Shown: in pieces, positions 36,501 to 51,500 of the stretch | Layout: each line of letters begins with the position of its first letter | How positions within the stretch are numbered: the stretch's first letter is position 1 | Assembly: GCF_963678635.1 (NCBI RefSeq) | Contig: NC_087065.1 | Location: 38,277,888-38,341,887, forward strand | DNA length: 64,000 bases | Source: Symsagittifera roscoffensis | Taxonomy: Eukaryota > Xenacoelomorpha > Acoela > Convolutidae | Direction of reading: 5' to 3' | Notes under the pieces: generated by a model | Database searches by the model: none | What the model saw: the letters and a program-made list of their open reading frames with translations, nothing else | Told to the model about the DNA's origin: nothing | Made by a program: the position numbers and the translations under genes

Positions 36501-39500
36501 ATTTGGGAATTTTCTTTTAAAGGTTTGGTATGCTCGGTTTTTACTGGAGGATGGAGTTGACGAGGGAGTTGGGTCTTGCGAAGGGTTGTAATTTGAAGAG
36601 GGAGTTAGGGTTGATGGGTTTGATGATATTATGATTGTGAGAGTTGGTGAATGGTTAGTGTTTGAGGGTGTTGTAATTGTTGTTGAAGTGTGGTGAAATT
36701 GTCAAGCTCGTGAGATATTTGTGTATTTACAGAGCTGTCGTTGTCGGAAGGTTCACTGTTCAAGGGGGAATATGTGGGTGATACATTTGAAATAGAGGAG
36801 GAAGTGGAAGGGGGTTCAAATTTTATTTGAGAGTGGAGAGGTTGAAAGGTAGGTTGGGAAAATGTAGATGGGCTGGGTTCGGAGATCTCAAATTCGTCAA
36901 GGGTCTCAAGATCGGAGTTATTGACTTTGGAAATAGTATTATATACAGTTTTGTTTGAATTAGTATCTAAATCCATGCCAGATGAAGTGTTATCATGAGG
37001 TGATTGAGGTGGGGAGAAAGCAAAAAGTGGGATGATGGGGAGGTTGCTTTGAAGGTTGGCTGGGTAGGAAATTGAGCGATGGAGTGATCCAACTTGGCGG
37101 CTCATCGTGAGATAAAAAGATGGTTGTTCTGAGAACGAATGTTAGTGGTATGTGGTTGTTCTATAACTTGTTCGTATGTGTCTTCTATATTGGGTTGTTG
37201 GGTTATTATGTGTTGAATTGGGCTTTGTGAGTAATTAGGTCTTGTAGACATGAGGTCTGTCAGGGCTTTTTTTCTGAAATTTCGTGGTACAAATGATAAA
37301 GGATGGTTATGCTTCAAGCTTTATAATTGTGGTGCCGTAGGCGTTGTATTCGTTTTGTTTTAGGAATTTTATTCTTTTACTTGAGCCTCTAAAATATTTT
37401 ATTTATTGATGTAGACAATTTTCCAAAAAATCCTGCAAAAATTATGCGTGCTAGGTTTGCTTGTTTGTTTACTTGTGTGTGTATTGCGCATGCATTGTAG
37501 ATTCCGTTGAGTAAAGAGAAAAAAATCCAAAAAATTAAACATTGCGTATAATATGGTCAATCTTTCTAAGATGTAATAGGGCTATCCTAGAAAGGCAAGA
37601 AGTTAGTTTTTCAGATTTACAAAACTAAAATAATTTATTGGTGATAATTCTTGTGGTCTGTATTTTTTGGTATTTAAGTAAAAGTAATCTTTTATATCTT
37701 TAAAATATCCGCTGTAGTCTTGTGCGTAGATGTCTGGAAAGCCTGCTGTTTCTGCAAGTTTGCGTAGATTTTGATCTATGGATTGTCGTTGTATAGTGTC
37801 CATTTTTGTGATTAATTCTTGAAATTGTTGTAAACGTATGTGGCGTTGAATGTCGGATTCCGAGTATATGCCGATCAATTGTAAATCGATATTTGGATTG
37901 CGGGCAATAGCTCTAAGGCTTTCTGGTGAAAACTTTTTTAAAGATTGCAAAAGTGTAGGGTCTGGTGTGAGAATGTAGTATTTATCTTCGTCAAGATTCA
38001 ATTGTACTACATTGTGGCTGTTTTCTGATCCACATGGAACTGCTGTATCCCAAAAATAATTTCTTCGGGAGAGTGGATCGACAAAATGTGCTTCAATTTT
38101 ATAGAATATTGGGATTCTTTGTAGCATCTTTTGTCTTCAAAAACAAATAAAGGGAATAGTTTTTTGGTACAAGTGTAGTACCATAGTATCTTTACTTCGT
38201 AGTCAACAAAATTTGATCTGTTACCAGATAATAAATATCCTGCATAAGGGATTTTGAGTACTGCTAGTGCAAGTGATTGTAGAAATTGTGTGCTTTCAAG
38301 TTCGCATAATTGATGTAGTGTTTCAAGTTCTGTTAACAACATTTCTTGAAAAATTCAACTTATTGTATAATCTAATTTCATATCTAGGTGTATGTCATAG
38401 TGAATTGCACCAAAATGAGCGTTGTTCATTAGTGATAGTTCTTGTAAACGTGTACTGTCTTTGTCTTACGATTTTATTTTTCACCAATGTTTCCTGTGTT
38501 TTTTAGGAGGTTTACTGGGATATATGAATTTTTGTCAATGGTTGAGTAATGTGTTGCATGGGGATGTATAATTAATTTTCCTGTATTCATGTCGAAACAT
38601 TGCTCGTATTCGACAAGAATTTCTGAATATTGCCTTTAATAAAGTGGTTTGTTGTATTTACTTGCATGTTCCGTTTCTGGGTAAATTTGGAAACGAGTCA
38701 ATTTATTTTCTATATTATGAAAGTTACTAAATTTATAATTACTTTGTCTGATTTGATCCGGATTCACGTCTTCATAAGGGGTTGATTCAATAAAATATTT
38801 TTGAAGAAATTTTATCATTCTAGCGTGTGTTTTTGCTACTTGAATTGTGGTACATGTGTCTTCGGGAAACCGAACAATTGTTGCTTGTGTTCGTGTAGTC
38901 GGATCGCAGTATCCTACGTCATTTTTGCAAGGGAGTCTGATCCCTTGATAACTTATAGTGTCATCTTTTAAATCTCGTGTTAATTGTACTTTCTCAAGTT
39001 GTATTTTCCAATCAAAAAACATTATTTCTTGGTATCCTTTATTTTTAGTGTCTGCTTTACAATTTGTGGGGTTGTTTATTCCAATGTGTGCTATCCAATT
39101 TTTATCATGGAGATGGAATTGGCATTTGTCGTCTAATTTTATATGACCTTGCTATCTTTCAAGTTCGGCTTGATGTGCAGAGTCTGGAAAAAATTGAAAG
39201 TTTACCAATTTTCTGGTTGTGCCTTTGTTTGATGTAATTTTTAATCGTTCAAGTTCGTTTTTACAATTGTCAGGGCTGAGATGTAGAAGTCTTTCGATAT
39301 TACTTTGGTAGAAAGATTCATGATCTAGTCTATCTTTATTTCCGTTTGAGACTTGAGAACAATGTACTTTCTTTTCGGAAAATGTTGCTGTGAATTTATA
39401 TCCTGTTAAGGTTGTAGCTCGTGCTTTTCAGTAAGGTGTAGCTATTATGTTTGTAGTTTCTACTGATTGTGGTTCGGATTCGCATTGAGTGACTTGATTT

Positions 39501-42500
39501 ATTGCATTGTTATATAATGTTTTTTGTTCATTTTGTTCACAGTCATAGTGTGTGACTAGTAAATCCTGGGGTTCTGTTCGGGGGAGGGGGGGGGGGGGGG
39601 GGGGAGGGGGGAAGGATTGTTGTGATCGGGTTTTGAGAAATTAAGAAATAAAAGGGTCTGGAAAATTAGTATCTTTAGAAGATACATGTGTATGATAGTC
39701 CTGAGTATGGATTATAAAAAGTTTTATATCCAATTGTCTTTTTTGTGTATCTATCGTATTTGTAGATGATTTCTGTGGTTATAAATGGGGGAGGTAAAGA
39801 TTGAGCTATTATAATTGGGTGCTAGGGGTAAAGGATGTTGAATTATATTGTTTAGTCTTACTGTATTTTCAAATTTTAGTGTCAGATTATCCTGTTTAAG
39901 TATTTTTATGTTATCTTCTTGTATATATTTGTGGATATCTTGTCGGTATTGTAATCTGTTTAGTGCCCAGTTGAGTAATCTGCTACTTTCGTCAAGTTGA
40001 CCAAATAATGGAGGGGATGCTACGAATGTATTCCAGTCTAATCCTAGGTTTATGTTATTGGTGGAATTTTCTCTAAATCTAGCGTGTAGATTCGTTGGAA
40101 AATTTCGAGGAAGTGGTGTTTGTGAGATTTTAATTAAGGAAGGGGTTGAAGGGAGTGAAAGTTTTTCTGGAAGTGACAAAATTGTGTCAGATGGAATGTC
40201 TATTGGATTGTTCACTAAATTTGGTTCACTTTGTGTAAAAGCTTGGGTCATCCAATATGGGAATTGTTCTGTAGTAGCTGGGGGATTAAAAGGATTATCT
40301 TCTAAGGAACCTAAGTAATCTGATGGGATGTTTTATGTGCTTTGTTGTGATGGGGTCTGGGCAGTACTTTGAATTGTACTACTGGAGACGTCTATAGGAT
40401 TTGTTATTGGTGAATGAGGTTTGTTGAACTGAATTCTGGGGGTTTGCAAATTTATATTTTGTCTTGGATGTATAATTCGTCTGTTTATTTCGAGCGTGTT
40501 TTGGCTTGGACTTTGGTGTCTTGCTCTATTAAGATCTTGTTGGAGAAGGGGGTATATAATATACACTTGTTCGTATAATGCTTTCTATTAGAGGTGCTTG
40601 GCGAATTACTGGTTCTAGTGGTTCTGACAATCGTGCGTGTCTTTCTTCAAATTTGTATGAATTGTTTTGAAATTAGACGCATGTTGCTGATTGGGGGTTA
40701 TTTTTTTGACTATTTGATGGTGTTATTGGAGATTCTTGGGATGTTGTTGGTGGGGACTGTTGTGGGGGTTGTTGATTAGCAATTTTGGAAAAATTTTGAA
40801 AAAATTATTCATTTTGAAGAAATTTTATGTTTATTGTAAAATTCTTCGATGAAAAGGATTAAAAGTATCGTTACTAATGCAAAGGTTATGATAGCCTTTT
40901 TTATACACTGCGTTTTGTCATTATGAGGGAGGTCAGAAATGTGAGAAATTTTATAAAAAGAAGAAAATCATCTGTTCTACTGATAGATGTTGGAACATTT
41001 AGATAGTTACTGAAATATCGCACCTGAGGAGATGGTCAAGAAGTTTGAAAAAATTAACGTGGGTTTGACCTAGGGAATAAAAATGATGAAAAAGTAGCAG
41101 AAAATTATCAGGATGTGGATGAATAAATCTAGGGTATTGGATATTATGTTTATACAAAGTTTGAAAAAAATTGAAAGGATTGAAAAAAAGTTTGAAAGAA
41201 TATTTTGAAAATGGCTGACTGTTCGTGAAAAATTTATTTGAAAAAATGAGTCGTCCGTCGAATCATTTTTTATTTTTCGAGGCTAAATTCGATCGAGTGT
41301 GGTCGGATTATTTATTGGTTTTTTGTTAAGTGGGTTGTTTTTCGGCAATTTTTGTTGAAGGAAAGATTTGGGGGCTCTTAAGGGTTTTCCTAGTTTGGTT
41401 ATTTTTTCTCAGATGATTGGAAGTATCTAAGAGATATTCGTACTTTGGGCTAAATGATCAAGTCCATTTTCTTCTTCAGGCTAATTTAACATTTTTTGCT
41501 TGAGGGGGTTCTGAGGTCTAAGTTGGGACATTATTGTTGATCTTTGTTCTACTTGATAGGGGAAGGTTGTAATATTGAGACTTTGTTTATTTCACGTAAC
41601 AATTTGTAGCGGTTTGCTTATTTCTGACCTAGAGGTCTTTTAGTTATAGTTAGAGATTCGCCTGAAGGTGATTGTTTGTCGGCTAAAGAAGTCGTGTCAA
41701 AAATGAGGCGATGATTCGGAAAGGTTCTTATTGGTTGAGTTTGAACTAGTTTGTTAAAGTGCTTTTCAGCATGAATTTTGAGAAAAATTACGGGTTATGA
41801 AAAGATCTTTCAAGAGGGGTAAATGTTAATTAATTTCAAAGTGGTTCCTGAATTTCAACTTTCTATAATATTTTGGATTGTGGAATGAATGTTTTATAAT
41901 CTTTTCGTGGCTGATTTCAAAGTTGCGATGACTGTCTTTGGGGAGATTTTTCTTTTCGAGCTTGTGGTAGATTTTTTCTTCTAATTTTCAATTTTTTCTA
42001 TCTGTTTGTGTTATCCTTTCAATATCTAAATTTTTAGATGTTTGTTTGTTAAGTTCCTTGTTATCTCTTTCTAATGTTTTTTGGACGGAGTTCATATCAG
42101 TGCTTTGATTTTGTTTTTGATCGGAGTTATTTTGAATAATTTTGAGTCCTTTAAAGGAGAATAATTGAGTCAGTTCGCGGAGAGCGTACTCTTTCGTATA
42201 ATAAGGTAAAAGATTGTTTCGGTGTTGAATAATTTCTTTTATGTTTAGATCTATAAGTTTGTGTGTTACATCAGTGGGTTTATCAATTACTTGATATGGT
42301 CCTTTTCGGAGTGGTTATAATTTCTTAGAATTTTCTTTTTGTGCTGTAAAAATTGGAATTAAAACGTACGTTCCGATTTTTAAATTTGTAGCTTGTGTGA
42401 ATCGAGAATTAATTTGGAAATTATTATTTTGTCTTTCTAAAAATTTTTTGTTACTTTTTGATGAATTTCATTGTGTTTTTTATCTCTGTTTAAAATCCAA

Positions 42501-45500
42501 TTTTTGTGTGTACCGGAAGCTAATTTTAAAATTCGTGGATGATGAAAGTGATTTTCATCGTGGGTATGTAGTGGTAGATTGTAACATATTGATTCTTTAG
42601 TGGGTTGACAAAAAGCTTGTGTTCTTTTTTTGAATAAATTGCAGTGAACATTATCGGTTTTCGTGGTTTTTGATTGAAAACCATTTCATAGGGTGACAGT
42701 CATAAAGTTGTGATTTGTGAAATATAAGATAATGGGAATAGTTTTACATCTGTTGAACATTCAGTATTTCGTGTGCCATTTCCGTTATTAATAGATCAAA
42801 GATATTCTTGTAATTAACGTTTCATGCCTTCGACTAATCCATTTGTCCAAGGTGCATGAGATGTAAGTGGTTTGTGTTTAATATTATATAAGTGGCATAG
42901 TGTAATGATTTCGTTGTTTATAAATTCAGTGCCATTATCTGTAACAAGGATTTCGGGTAATCCAAATTTCGCTATCCAGTGTTCATAAAGTGTTGTATAT
43001 GCGTAACAAAAATTACAATGGGGTACTGGATTAACAGCTACGTAGTGTGTAAATGCGTCGACTATGACCATTATAATTGATTTTCCTTCTGAGGATGATG
43101 ATATTCGTCCTTTTTTGTATCAAATGAAATTCTGTGATTGAAGAATATACTTTGTCCTTTAAAATCTTGTGTTTCTGTAATTTGTTTTTGGTTTGGGTAT
43201 GGTTTGTTAAATTGACATGTTATGCAATCATTGCATAATACTTTTATCCAAATTGGTGCATTTGGAAAGTAAAAATTTTTTATGAAATTTGAATATGTTG
43301 TCTCTGATTCTGAGTGTCCTTTAGTGTGTAATGAGTGGAAAGTATGAAAAGCTATAAGCATCATACTTAAAGATAGACAGGGCACTTTGAGATCAGTTGT
43401 TTGGTATTCTAAAATATCTGTATTTTCGTTGATAGAGGTATTATTAATTTTTCTGAGATATCTAAGAAAGGTTTTATTTCTTAGAATGGTGATATCGGCT
43501 TTAATTGGTTTGGTTTTATGTTTGTGCCAAGATTTCAATTGTCCAATGAGTGGTCAAGATTTTGCTGTTTCCGTATTAATATTTCTTAGAATGGTGATAT
43601 CGGCTTTAATTGGTTTGGTTTTATGTTTGTGCCAAGATTTCAATTGTCCAATGAGGCGTCAAGATTTTGATGTTTCCGTATTAAATCGAGTGTTTTTTTT
43701 TCTGTTATTGGGAGAAAAATGTTTTCATTTTCTATTTTTGATAGAGGTATTGTATCTAGAGGGTCATGGAGGTTAAAGATATGATTAATTGTATATTTTG
43801 AGTCATTGTTTGGTGGGCGTGATAAATTTATGTCATCAGTTAGGTTTTTTTTCTATTAAAGGGAATATATCTGTTTTCTATGATTTTTGTTTGATTGGTT
43901 TTTGCTGTGTGATGTTTTTAATCCATGATGAGTATGGTATCGGTTTAAATGTAGACTTTCCTAGTAGATCTACTTCGTAAAGATTGTTTTGACAATCTAA
44001 ATAAAGTGGAAAATGTAGTAGATTATTAATTTGTGATTGGTCTATGTCCGTTTTTACTGCATATTTGCATTGTAATTTTTCTGAAGTTTCATCTTTTGCA
44101 AGGAAACACTTGATATTTTGTGGTATTTCGACTGTTGTCTTCCTAGTTAACAATTCAGGTGGTCTATTTTTACTTAAAGTATCGGGTAATGCGAGGTTTT
44201 TTCCTGCTGTCCAAAATATATGTAAGTTTGGAAACTTCCTTGAAGTTAGTTGAAATCTATAAATTCTATGAGTTGGGTTTGATTTATGTAAAAAAAGGAA
44301 AATTATTGGTTTATGATCTGTAAATAAAACTGTTGGATGTTCTGATCCAAGTATTAAAAACTCATATTCTGTAAGTGTATACATTATGGATGTGCATTCT
44401 GTCATAAGAGTAGAGATTCTAAGTTCAACTTGTGTGAATAGTCTAGAGTTTGCTGAAATGAGGTTCAATTTATTTGTTCCATTGTGAGGTTGTAATAAGG
44501 CTGCGCCGATGCCAAAGTTAGAGGTGTCGCACATGGCATAAAATGGTTGGTCTAGATCTAGAATAGTATTTGATATTTCTTCAGTGAGAAGAGTTTTGAT
44601 TTCTTCAAATCGTGTTTGATGTTCTGTTGTCCATTCAAAATTATTCTGTTGTCTAAGAATGTTGCAGAATGGTCTTAAGTATAACTGCATTTTATATACT
44701 TATTCACTTTAGAAGTTTAACATTCCAAGAAATTACTGTAGCTTCTTTTTAATGGACGGTGGTTAAAATTTTTGGATTGCATCTATGCGAGGTTTTAATG
44801 GAGTTATAGTGTTTTTTTTTCTATAATATGTCCGAGAAATTTTACACGTGTTAGAAAAAAATGTGATTTTTACGGGGCTGCTCTCATGTTTTTGAATGGT
44901 AGTAACATCTGATGAAATTTTTCCAAGGCAATGAACATTTTGTCTTTTGTTTGTGATTGCATAAAAACATCGTCTAAATATGTGATTGCATTTTTATTGA
45001 GTATGAGTAGTCGGAAAATTTTACTCATGAATGCTGAGAATGCTGCTGGTCCTATGCAAATTCCATAGATAATCTATTGAATTCATATTGCTGATTTCCA
45101 ATAACGCAATGTGTTAGTCGTCGTGATTGTTTGTCTAACGGCATTTGAACATATGCACTATTCATATCTGCTGTTGTGAAATATTTACCGTTTAATTTTG
45201 TGAGAATTACTTGAATTGGTTCAATAGGCCGATTACATTTAGATTCATCAATGAGTGAATTGAGGTATCTTGCATCTAGATTTTTTTTTAATGATTCTCC
45301 TTTTGCTAAGATGATAACGGGGTTTATAAATGTGTTACATTTCAGGTGCTCTTCTTTATTTACTGGAGAAATGATTTCATATTGTTCTAGTATGTCAAGT
45401 AATCGGTTAACTTTGTCTTGTAGGTGAATTGGGACTTTACTTGCTCGTTGCTTTTTGAAAACTGCATCAGATTTTAGAGGTAAATATAGTGGTGAATTTA

Positions 45501-48500
45501 CTTTTCCAACATCAAATTTAGATGTTGCGTAAACTTTTGGGTATTTCAATAGTAGATCAGCTAAACGTTCAAATTTTTTTTGGGTTATCTGAGAGTGTTG
45601 GAAGTTGAACATCGTTAAGAATTTTTGTTGTTCTTCTGTGTATTTTGATATTTGAAATGTTGGTTTAAGGTAAGGTGTTTTTGTGAAATATTCTGTGTTT
45701 CGTTTTTCATTACTTTTTATAGTATTAATCGATAATTCTTCGTCAAGAATTGTTGATTGACATATATCTAATAGTTGTAAAAAATTATTTACTCTATACG
45801 CTACTTCTTTTGTGGGAAAAATTGTTGCGTTAGTTTTACAATAACCTAAGAGTCCTAGATGTAGGGTTAATTTAAATGGAGAATTGTTATATACATGTAA
45901 AGAAATCATGTCTGATTTTGATTCTTTCATGTATAATTGGTCGGAATTCAACGTCAGACATATAGAGATGTTGTTTATTTTGCTCCTTATCGTATTGGTG
46001 AACTTGTTTGATTGAAAAGTTATAAATATAATCAGCTAGTGGTTTCAGGTAGTTCCGTTCCTGATTTTATATAGGGTAAAATTTGGAGAAAAATGGTGGT
46101 TCCTTGAAAAAATGTTAAAGCTGTGTTTTTCATTCTTGTTTATTTATCTTTCATATGAATTCTGCTGTTTAAGATATTTATAGTTGGTATATATTTAGTA
46201 ATAAATGGTATTCGAATGATATTATGTTTTATATCTGTGATGTGGAAGGTTTGTTTAAATGGTTTGCTCATAAGTTTTTTTTCTGTTCCGTTGTTCGAGT
46301 GGGAACAAGGAAAAGTTGAAGTTTTTCATAATTTGTTACGGTTGATCCTTGTGCTGTTGCTAGCCTGCTTGTTGTTTTTAAGAGTATTAATTCTGGATGT
46401 AAAATTTTTATTTTTCATTCCAAGTGGGGATGTTGATGATGTTTGATTCCGCTCCGGAATCTATTCAAAACTCAATTTCAAGGTCTGGTGTTTAAAGTTC
46501 TTTACATTTTGGACTTTCTAAAAAGAGTGGAATTAGCCAAAAAAAATTTTTAGTAATTGCGTTTCTTTAGGTATATTTTGGTAAATGTTATTTGTGCTTG
46601 AACATTCTGTGGGTTTTTCTTCTGTGAATTCTTCTACTTTTTTTTCTATTTTTTGTTACTGCTTATAGGTCTTGTATATTAATGTAAGAGAAATTGGTCA
46701 TGATTTTGATACATATGTGAATGTATTGGTTGTGCGTTTATAATTGGTTCGTAGTCATTTTCAACATGTATCATGTTAATTGAAATTGCATTCTCTGTGT
46801 CACTTTCACTGTCTGTAGATTCGCAATTGATGTGATTTAATTGCAATTTTGTACTTCCGTTATTATCAATACCAGGGGGTCTGGTTGAGTTTCTTCAGTT
46901 GTTTGTACTTGACTGATTTGCCTTTGATGTTTAGGTGTACTACTTCTATAATTTTGCTGCGAATTTTGATAACCTGTGTTATTCGTATGTGGTGATTGAG
47001 AGTAGTTTTTTTGTCTGTTGTTATAACTTGATTTTCTGTTTTGGGAACTATTGCGTAATCTTTTTTGATAGTTATTATATTTTGATCTTTGATAGTTTTA
47101 TCTGTTGTTAGAATAATCGCATGATCTATTATTTTGATATCTATGATTTCGATCAATTTAATAGTTTCTATTCCTATCGTTGGAATTATTTCTATTTCTA
47201 TTGTATGAAGAGTTTCTAGATCGATCATTTAAAAAATATGTTTTTCTAGAATTTGACTGAGAACTGGCATTGATAGAAAATTCAGGTTGGTTTGAATTTG
47301 ATCTTGATTAGTTATTTCGATACTGACTATTTCGACTGTTTGATCAACTATATCTGTTTTGCGAGAAATGTCGTGAATTTTTTTGATTTGGTGATCGTCC
47401 TCGATAATTCGGATTGTAAGGTGATTGTTGTCTAGAGTAATTTGAGTTATTTGGAAGTGGTTTTCCGAAACTATTTTCACTATGAATGTTTTTGTTGGGT
47501 AAATTTTGAACTGATGAAATGATTTATTTGGTTCTCTATATATTTGTGGTTTATTTTGATTGACTCGTTGTTTTGTCTTCATTCGGCAATGCTGTGTCCA
47601 TATCTTTGGCAATAATTGCACCATTTTTTGAATGATGGTTTACCTTTAAAATTTGGGGTTTTCTCATAGATGTTTAAGATTTCAGTGATTTTTTCAGATA
47701 ATTCTGTATAGGAATTGTGAATATTGTTTATTTGTGAATTAGTGGTTTGGATGTTATTGACATATTGTAGCTTTAGAATTTCTGTTTCTTCTAGTTTCAT
47801 AGTGATTTCTGTTTGTTCGTATTTAGCTACTAGTTTACTTAAATGTAAATCTGGTTCTCGGATTGAGGAAGGATGTGATGCTCTCTTTTTTATTGCTAGT
47901 TTTCGCAATTGAGGTGTTAGAGAGATCATCAAGATTTCTGTCATCTTTGTATTTTTATAATCATGGTTATTGAGTGAGTATGCTTTTCGGACTAGTGTTT
48001 CAATTCTTACTGCAAGTTGTTTAATTGTTTTATTTGGTAGTCTACGCATTTCATTGCATAAAAATCTTTGATGTTGTTTGTTTCTTTCAGAATCAAATAT
48101 TTTTGAGAATTCTTGTGTGAATCTTTTCCAATCTGATTTTATTTCTATAGGTTAAACTGAAAACCATTTTTGGGCTGCGCCGTCAAGTGCGGTTTGGATT
48201 AAGGCTGTGCGTCTATGTATCCAATTTTGATGAAGCGGCGTATTTACTGGTTCAGGTCCTATGTTTAAAGTTAAAATTGCTGTGACTGCATTTAGGTTAT
48301 CTTCTACAAAGTATTTAGGACCTGTGCCTGTAAATACCATTAGTGTTATATTCGATGATATTGATGATCCACCCATTAGGTATGGATTCATAGTCATTTG
48401 CAGTGATTCCGCGGCATTTGGCATTTGAGAAAAGTTTGTAAGTTGACTTTTTTTTATTTCATGTTGTGGTAAATAATATGGCAGTGGGATTTCGTTATGC

Positions 48501-51500
48501 ATTTTAGTTGGTTGGTAAGATTGTGTTTTGACTAGGTTTTGTGGTTGAAAATTATTATTGTAAGATCTTGGATTATTTCTAAGTTGTAGTATTTGTCCAT
48601 CTCGTGGGCATGGTTCAAAAATATCTGGTTGATCAATACTGTCTTCGGCTTGAATAAAATTTTTCATGAGTTTGATTATAGTATTCTTCATCATAAGATG
48701 GAAAATAATTAGTTGTATAATGAGGGTGTTGATTTCTAGTATGGTATCTCTTTTTATTATTTTATTTTGTTGAAAAAATAGGTGATTTTCACTTTGTTCT
48801 TGTGAGGATCGTGGTTGATCATTGAAATTTACTGAGTTTGAAGTTGGTTGTGGTAAATATTGACTTTGTGAATATGAGTAGTTCTGAGTATTCATATTAG
48901 AATGTTTTGTTGTTTTTGATCTATTTACATAACTATAATTATGTTCTGCGAAATTATTTCTATGTGACGTTCTGTTTATATGCTAGTTTTGTTACTGCTC
49001 GAAACGTTGGGTAACCCATTTGTGAATATTTTTTAGCAACAGAGGATTTTAATGTGGATTGTAAAATTTCTTGTTGTAACTGGGTTTTTTAGTTTTGGAG
49101 TTGTAAAATTGGGTTGAATAGGTGAAATACTTCGTTGTGCTTCTGTTGTTGTTATTGTTTCAACTATTGTTTCATTTACGAAATGTGATGGAGTTTGTAT
49201 ATCTTGTTGTGTAAGATTTCTTGTTCCATTTAGGTTGTCTTGATCTATAAAAGTAGAGTTTAAACTATTAGTTCCTGTTCTTTCCGGGAAGAATGATTTA
49301 TAGTTCAAAGGTGTTGTGTCAATTATAAGTGGATATACTTTAACATAATCTTTGTGAATAGAGATTGTGCTAATTGCTTGACTTGAAATATCTGTTGGTA
49401 TATTAATAAATGATTCATGAGACCATTCAGGGTCCCAAACATAATCTGTTTGTTCCGAAAATTTGGTTTCGTCATCTGTATTTTGTGTTCTAAAACTTTT
49501 TCTTGCTGGTGCAATAAAATCAATATTATGATTAAACTAATCGATTATGAACCATGCTAAGTTTTTTTGTTGTAAATCGTGTTTAACACGCTGTGTTATG
49601 TCATTACTAGTTAGATCTTCACGGATTGCGTTTAAAAACTTTGAAAATATATGTATTTCTTGTCGAACGGTTATACGTCGAGACGTTTGAGTTGGTGAAT
49701 CGCTTTGAGGTCATTTCAGTTCTAACATAGATAAATAGCTACAGATAAGTGAAAATGCATCGTTTGTGATTATTGAGTTTGCTCTTTGTGAGTTTGATGT
49801 TGTATGCTTCTTATGTACTGTAGAAAAAGTTGTATTGTCATCAGTTTGAATGAGATATTTGTCATGAAATGCGCTTGGTGATCTGATTTCTATTGCGTAG
49901 ATTCCATATTGTGATGTGAGACTACATATGCCTTTGAGATAGCGGTCAAGAAGTTGTCTTTTTATTTTTACATCGGGAAATTCTTTTGTGCAAGAACTAT
50001 CTCCTTTTTCGAATAGATTTGCGATTAAATTTTGGCAAAATTGTACCTGTCCTCGAGCTTCAGTTAAAGAATGTATTAAAGATGGGAGTACTGAATCTTC
50101 TAGGTTTTCTTCATTTCGAAACATTTTTGTTTTGTATCACTGTTAGCGTGTAATTTTCAAGGTGTCTTATTGGTTGATTCCAATTGTACAAACGTATTGG
50201 TTTGTTTGTGTAAAAAATTTTTATCTACGTTTTCCTTTTATTGATGCTGCTGACGTGGTTTCTGAGTCAGAAAAACAAATTTGATCGTCAATTTGATGGT
50301 TTTTGTTTACTGAGTCTGTTAAATTGTCTTTTAAGTTCTTGTATTGCGCTTGTTTCTGATTCTGAGACTGCGTTTCTTTGTTGTGAAAATCGTTTTCTAA
50401 TGATTTGTATTTGTTTGTTAATAATTTTTTTTCTTAGTGTTTGTCTTTTTGTTCTTATGTATCCTATTGTTTTTCTGTGCGGTGTGATTACGAGGTCGTA
50501 TCTTTTTTCGTTAATTAAACAGTTGTGTAATATAATTGTTTGTTTGTTTCCTAAATTGTCTCTCGACATAAGGTTTAGGATGATGGATGCAATTTTGGGG
50601 TTAATGAATTCTAATGTCTTAAACTGTTAATTCATACAATTTTTTGTGGTTAGCTTAATTTGGGTCGTATTTGATGGGTTGGAGAGAAAAGCATATATCG
50701 CTTCGTGGGAAAGATTTTTTACTTTCTCGTGAATAATTCTAAGTTAAGATAGACTTACCTAATCTTACTTAGGGGTTGTGATTTGTAATCAAGGGTTGGA
50801 GAATAGTAAATCGATCCACAAGGTTCAGGTATAATTAGAACGCAAGTAGTTCGTTAGGTACCATTTTATGACTTACTAAGTTTAAGTGTTTTAGCCTGGG
50901 TCGTTCAAGAGGAAGGGGATGAGGTGAAGGATGAGTAACCGAAGTTCTTCGCTTTTGAACCTAATTAGAATGGTTAGCTATTTGAAAAAATTTCTGTTAA
51001 TTCTGGGTCTTTTAATAAGGGTTGGGTAGTGAATCGACGTTTGAGGTCGTTAAACACTAATTTAAATCGGGAGGGGTAGAACAAAATTGTTCTATTTGAT
51101 CCAAGGATAAGCCTTAATGATCAGAAATTTAGATAGTTCAATTTAATTTAAAGATCCAAGCGAAACCTTGATGATCTCTTAAATTAAATGAAATTAGTTT
51201 AAGTGAAAACAAGGATAAGCCTTGATAGTTTATTGATCAAAGGTTAAGTTAAAAAGATTAAGTTTTTAGTTTTGATGATTGTTAGTTTTTGAGAATTGCT
51301 GTTATGTTTTAGGTGATAAAGCTGGGATGAAGAGATGATTTATATATACTAACAATTTATGGTTTATACTAACTAATTTTTGTGTTTTTTTTTATTTAAT
51401 GAATGTTTTTCAAGATGTTATTTAATTTACAGCTGATTTAAGGAAAAAGACTAGTGTTGTTTTTATCGGTCGTTTTTGTATAGTTATTAGGTTTAGCGCC

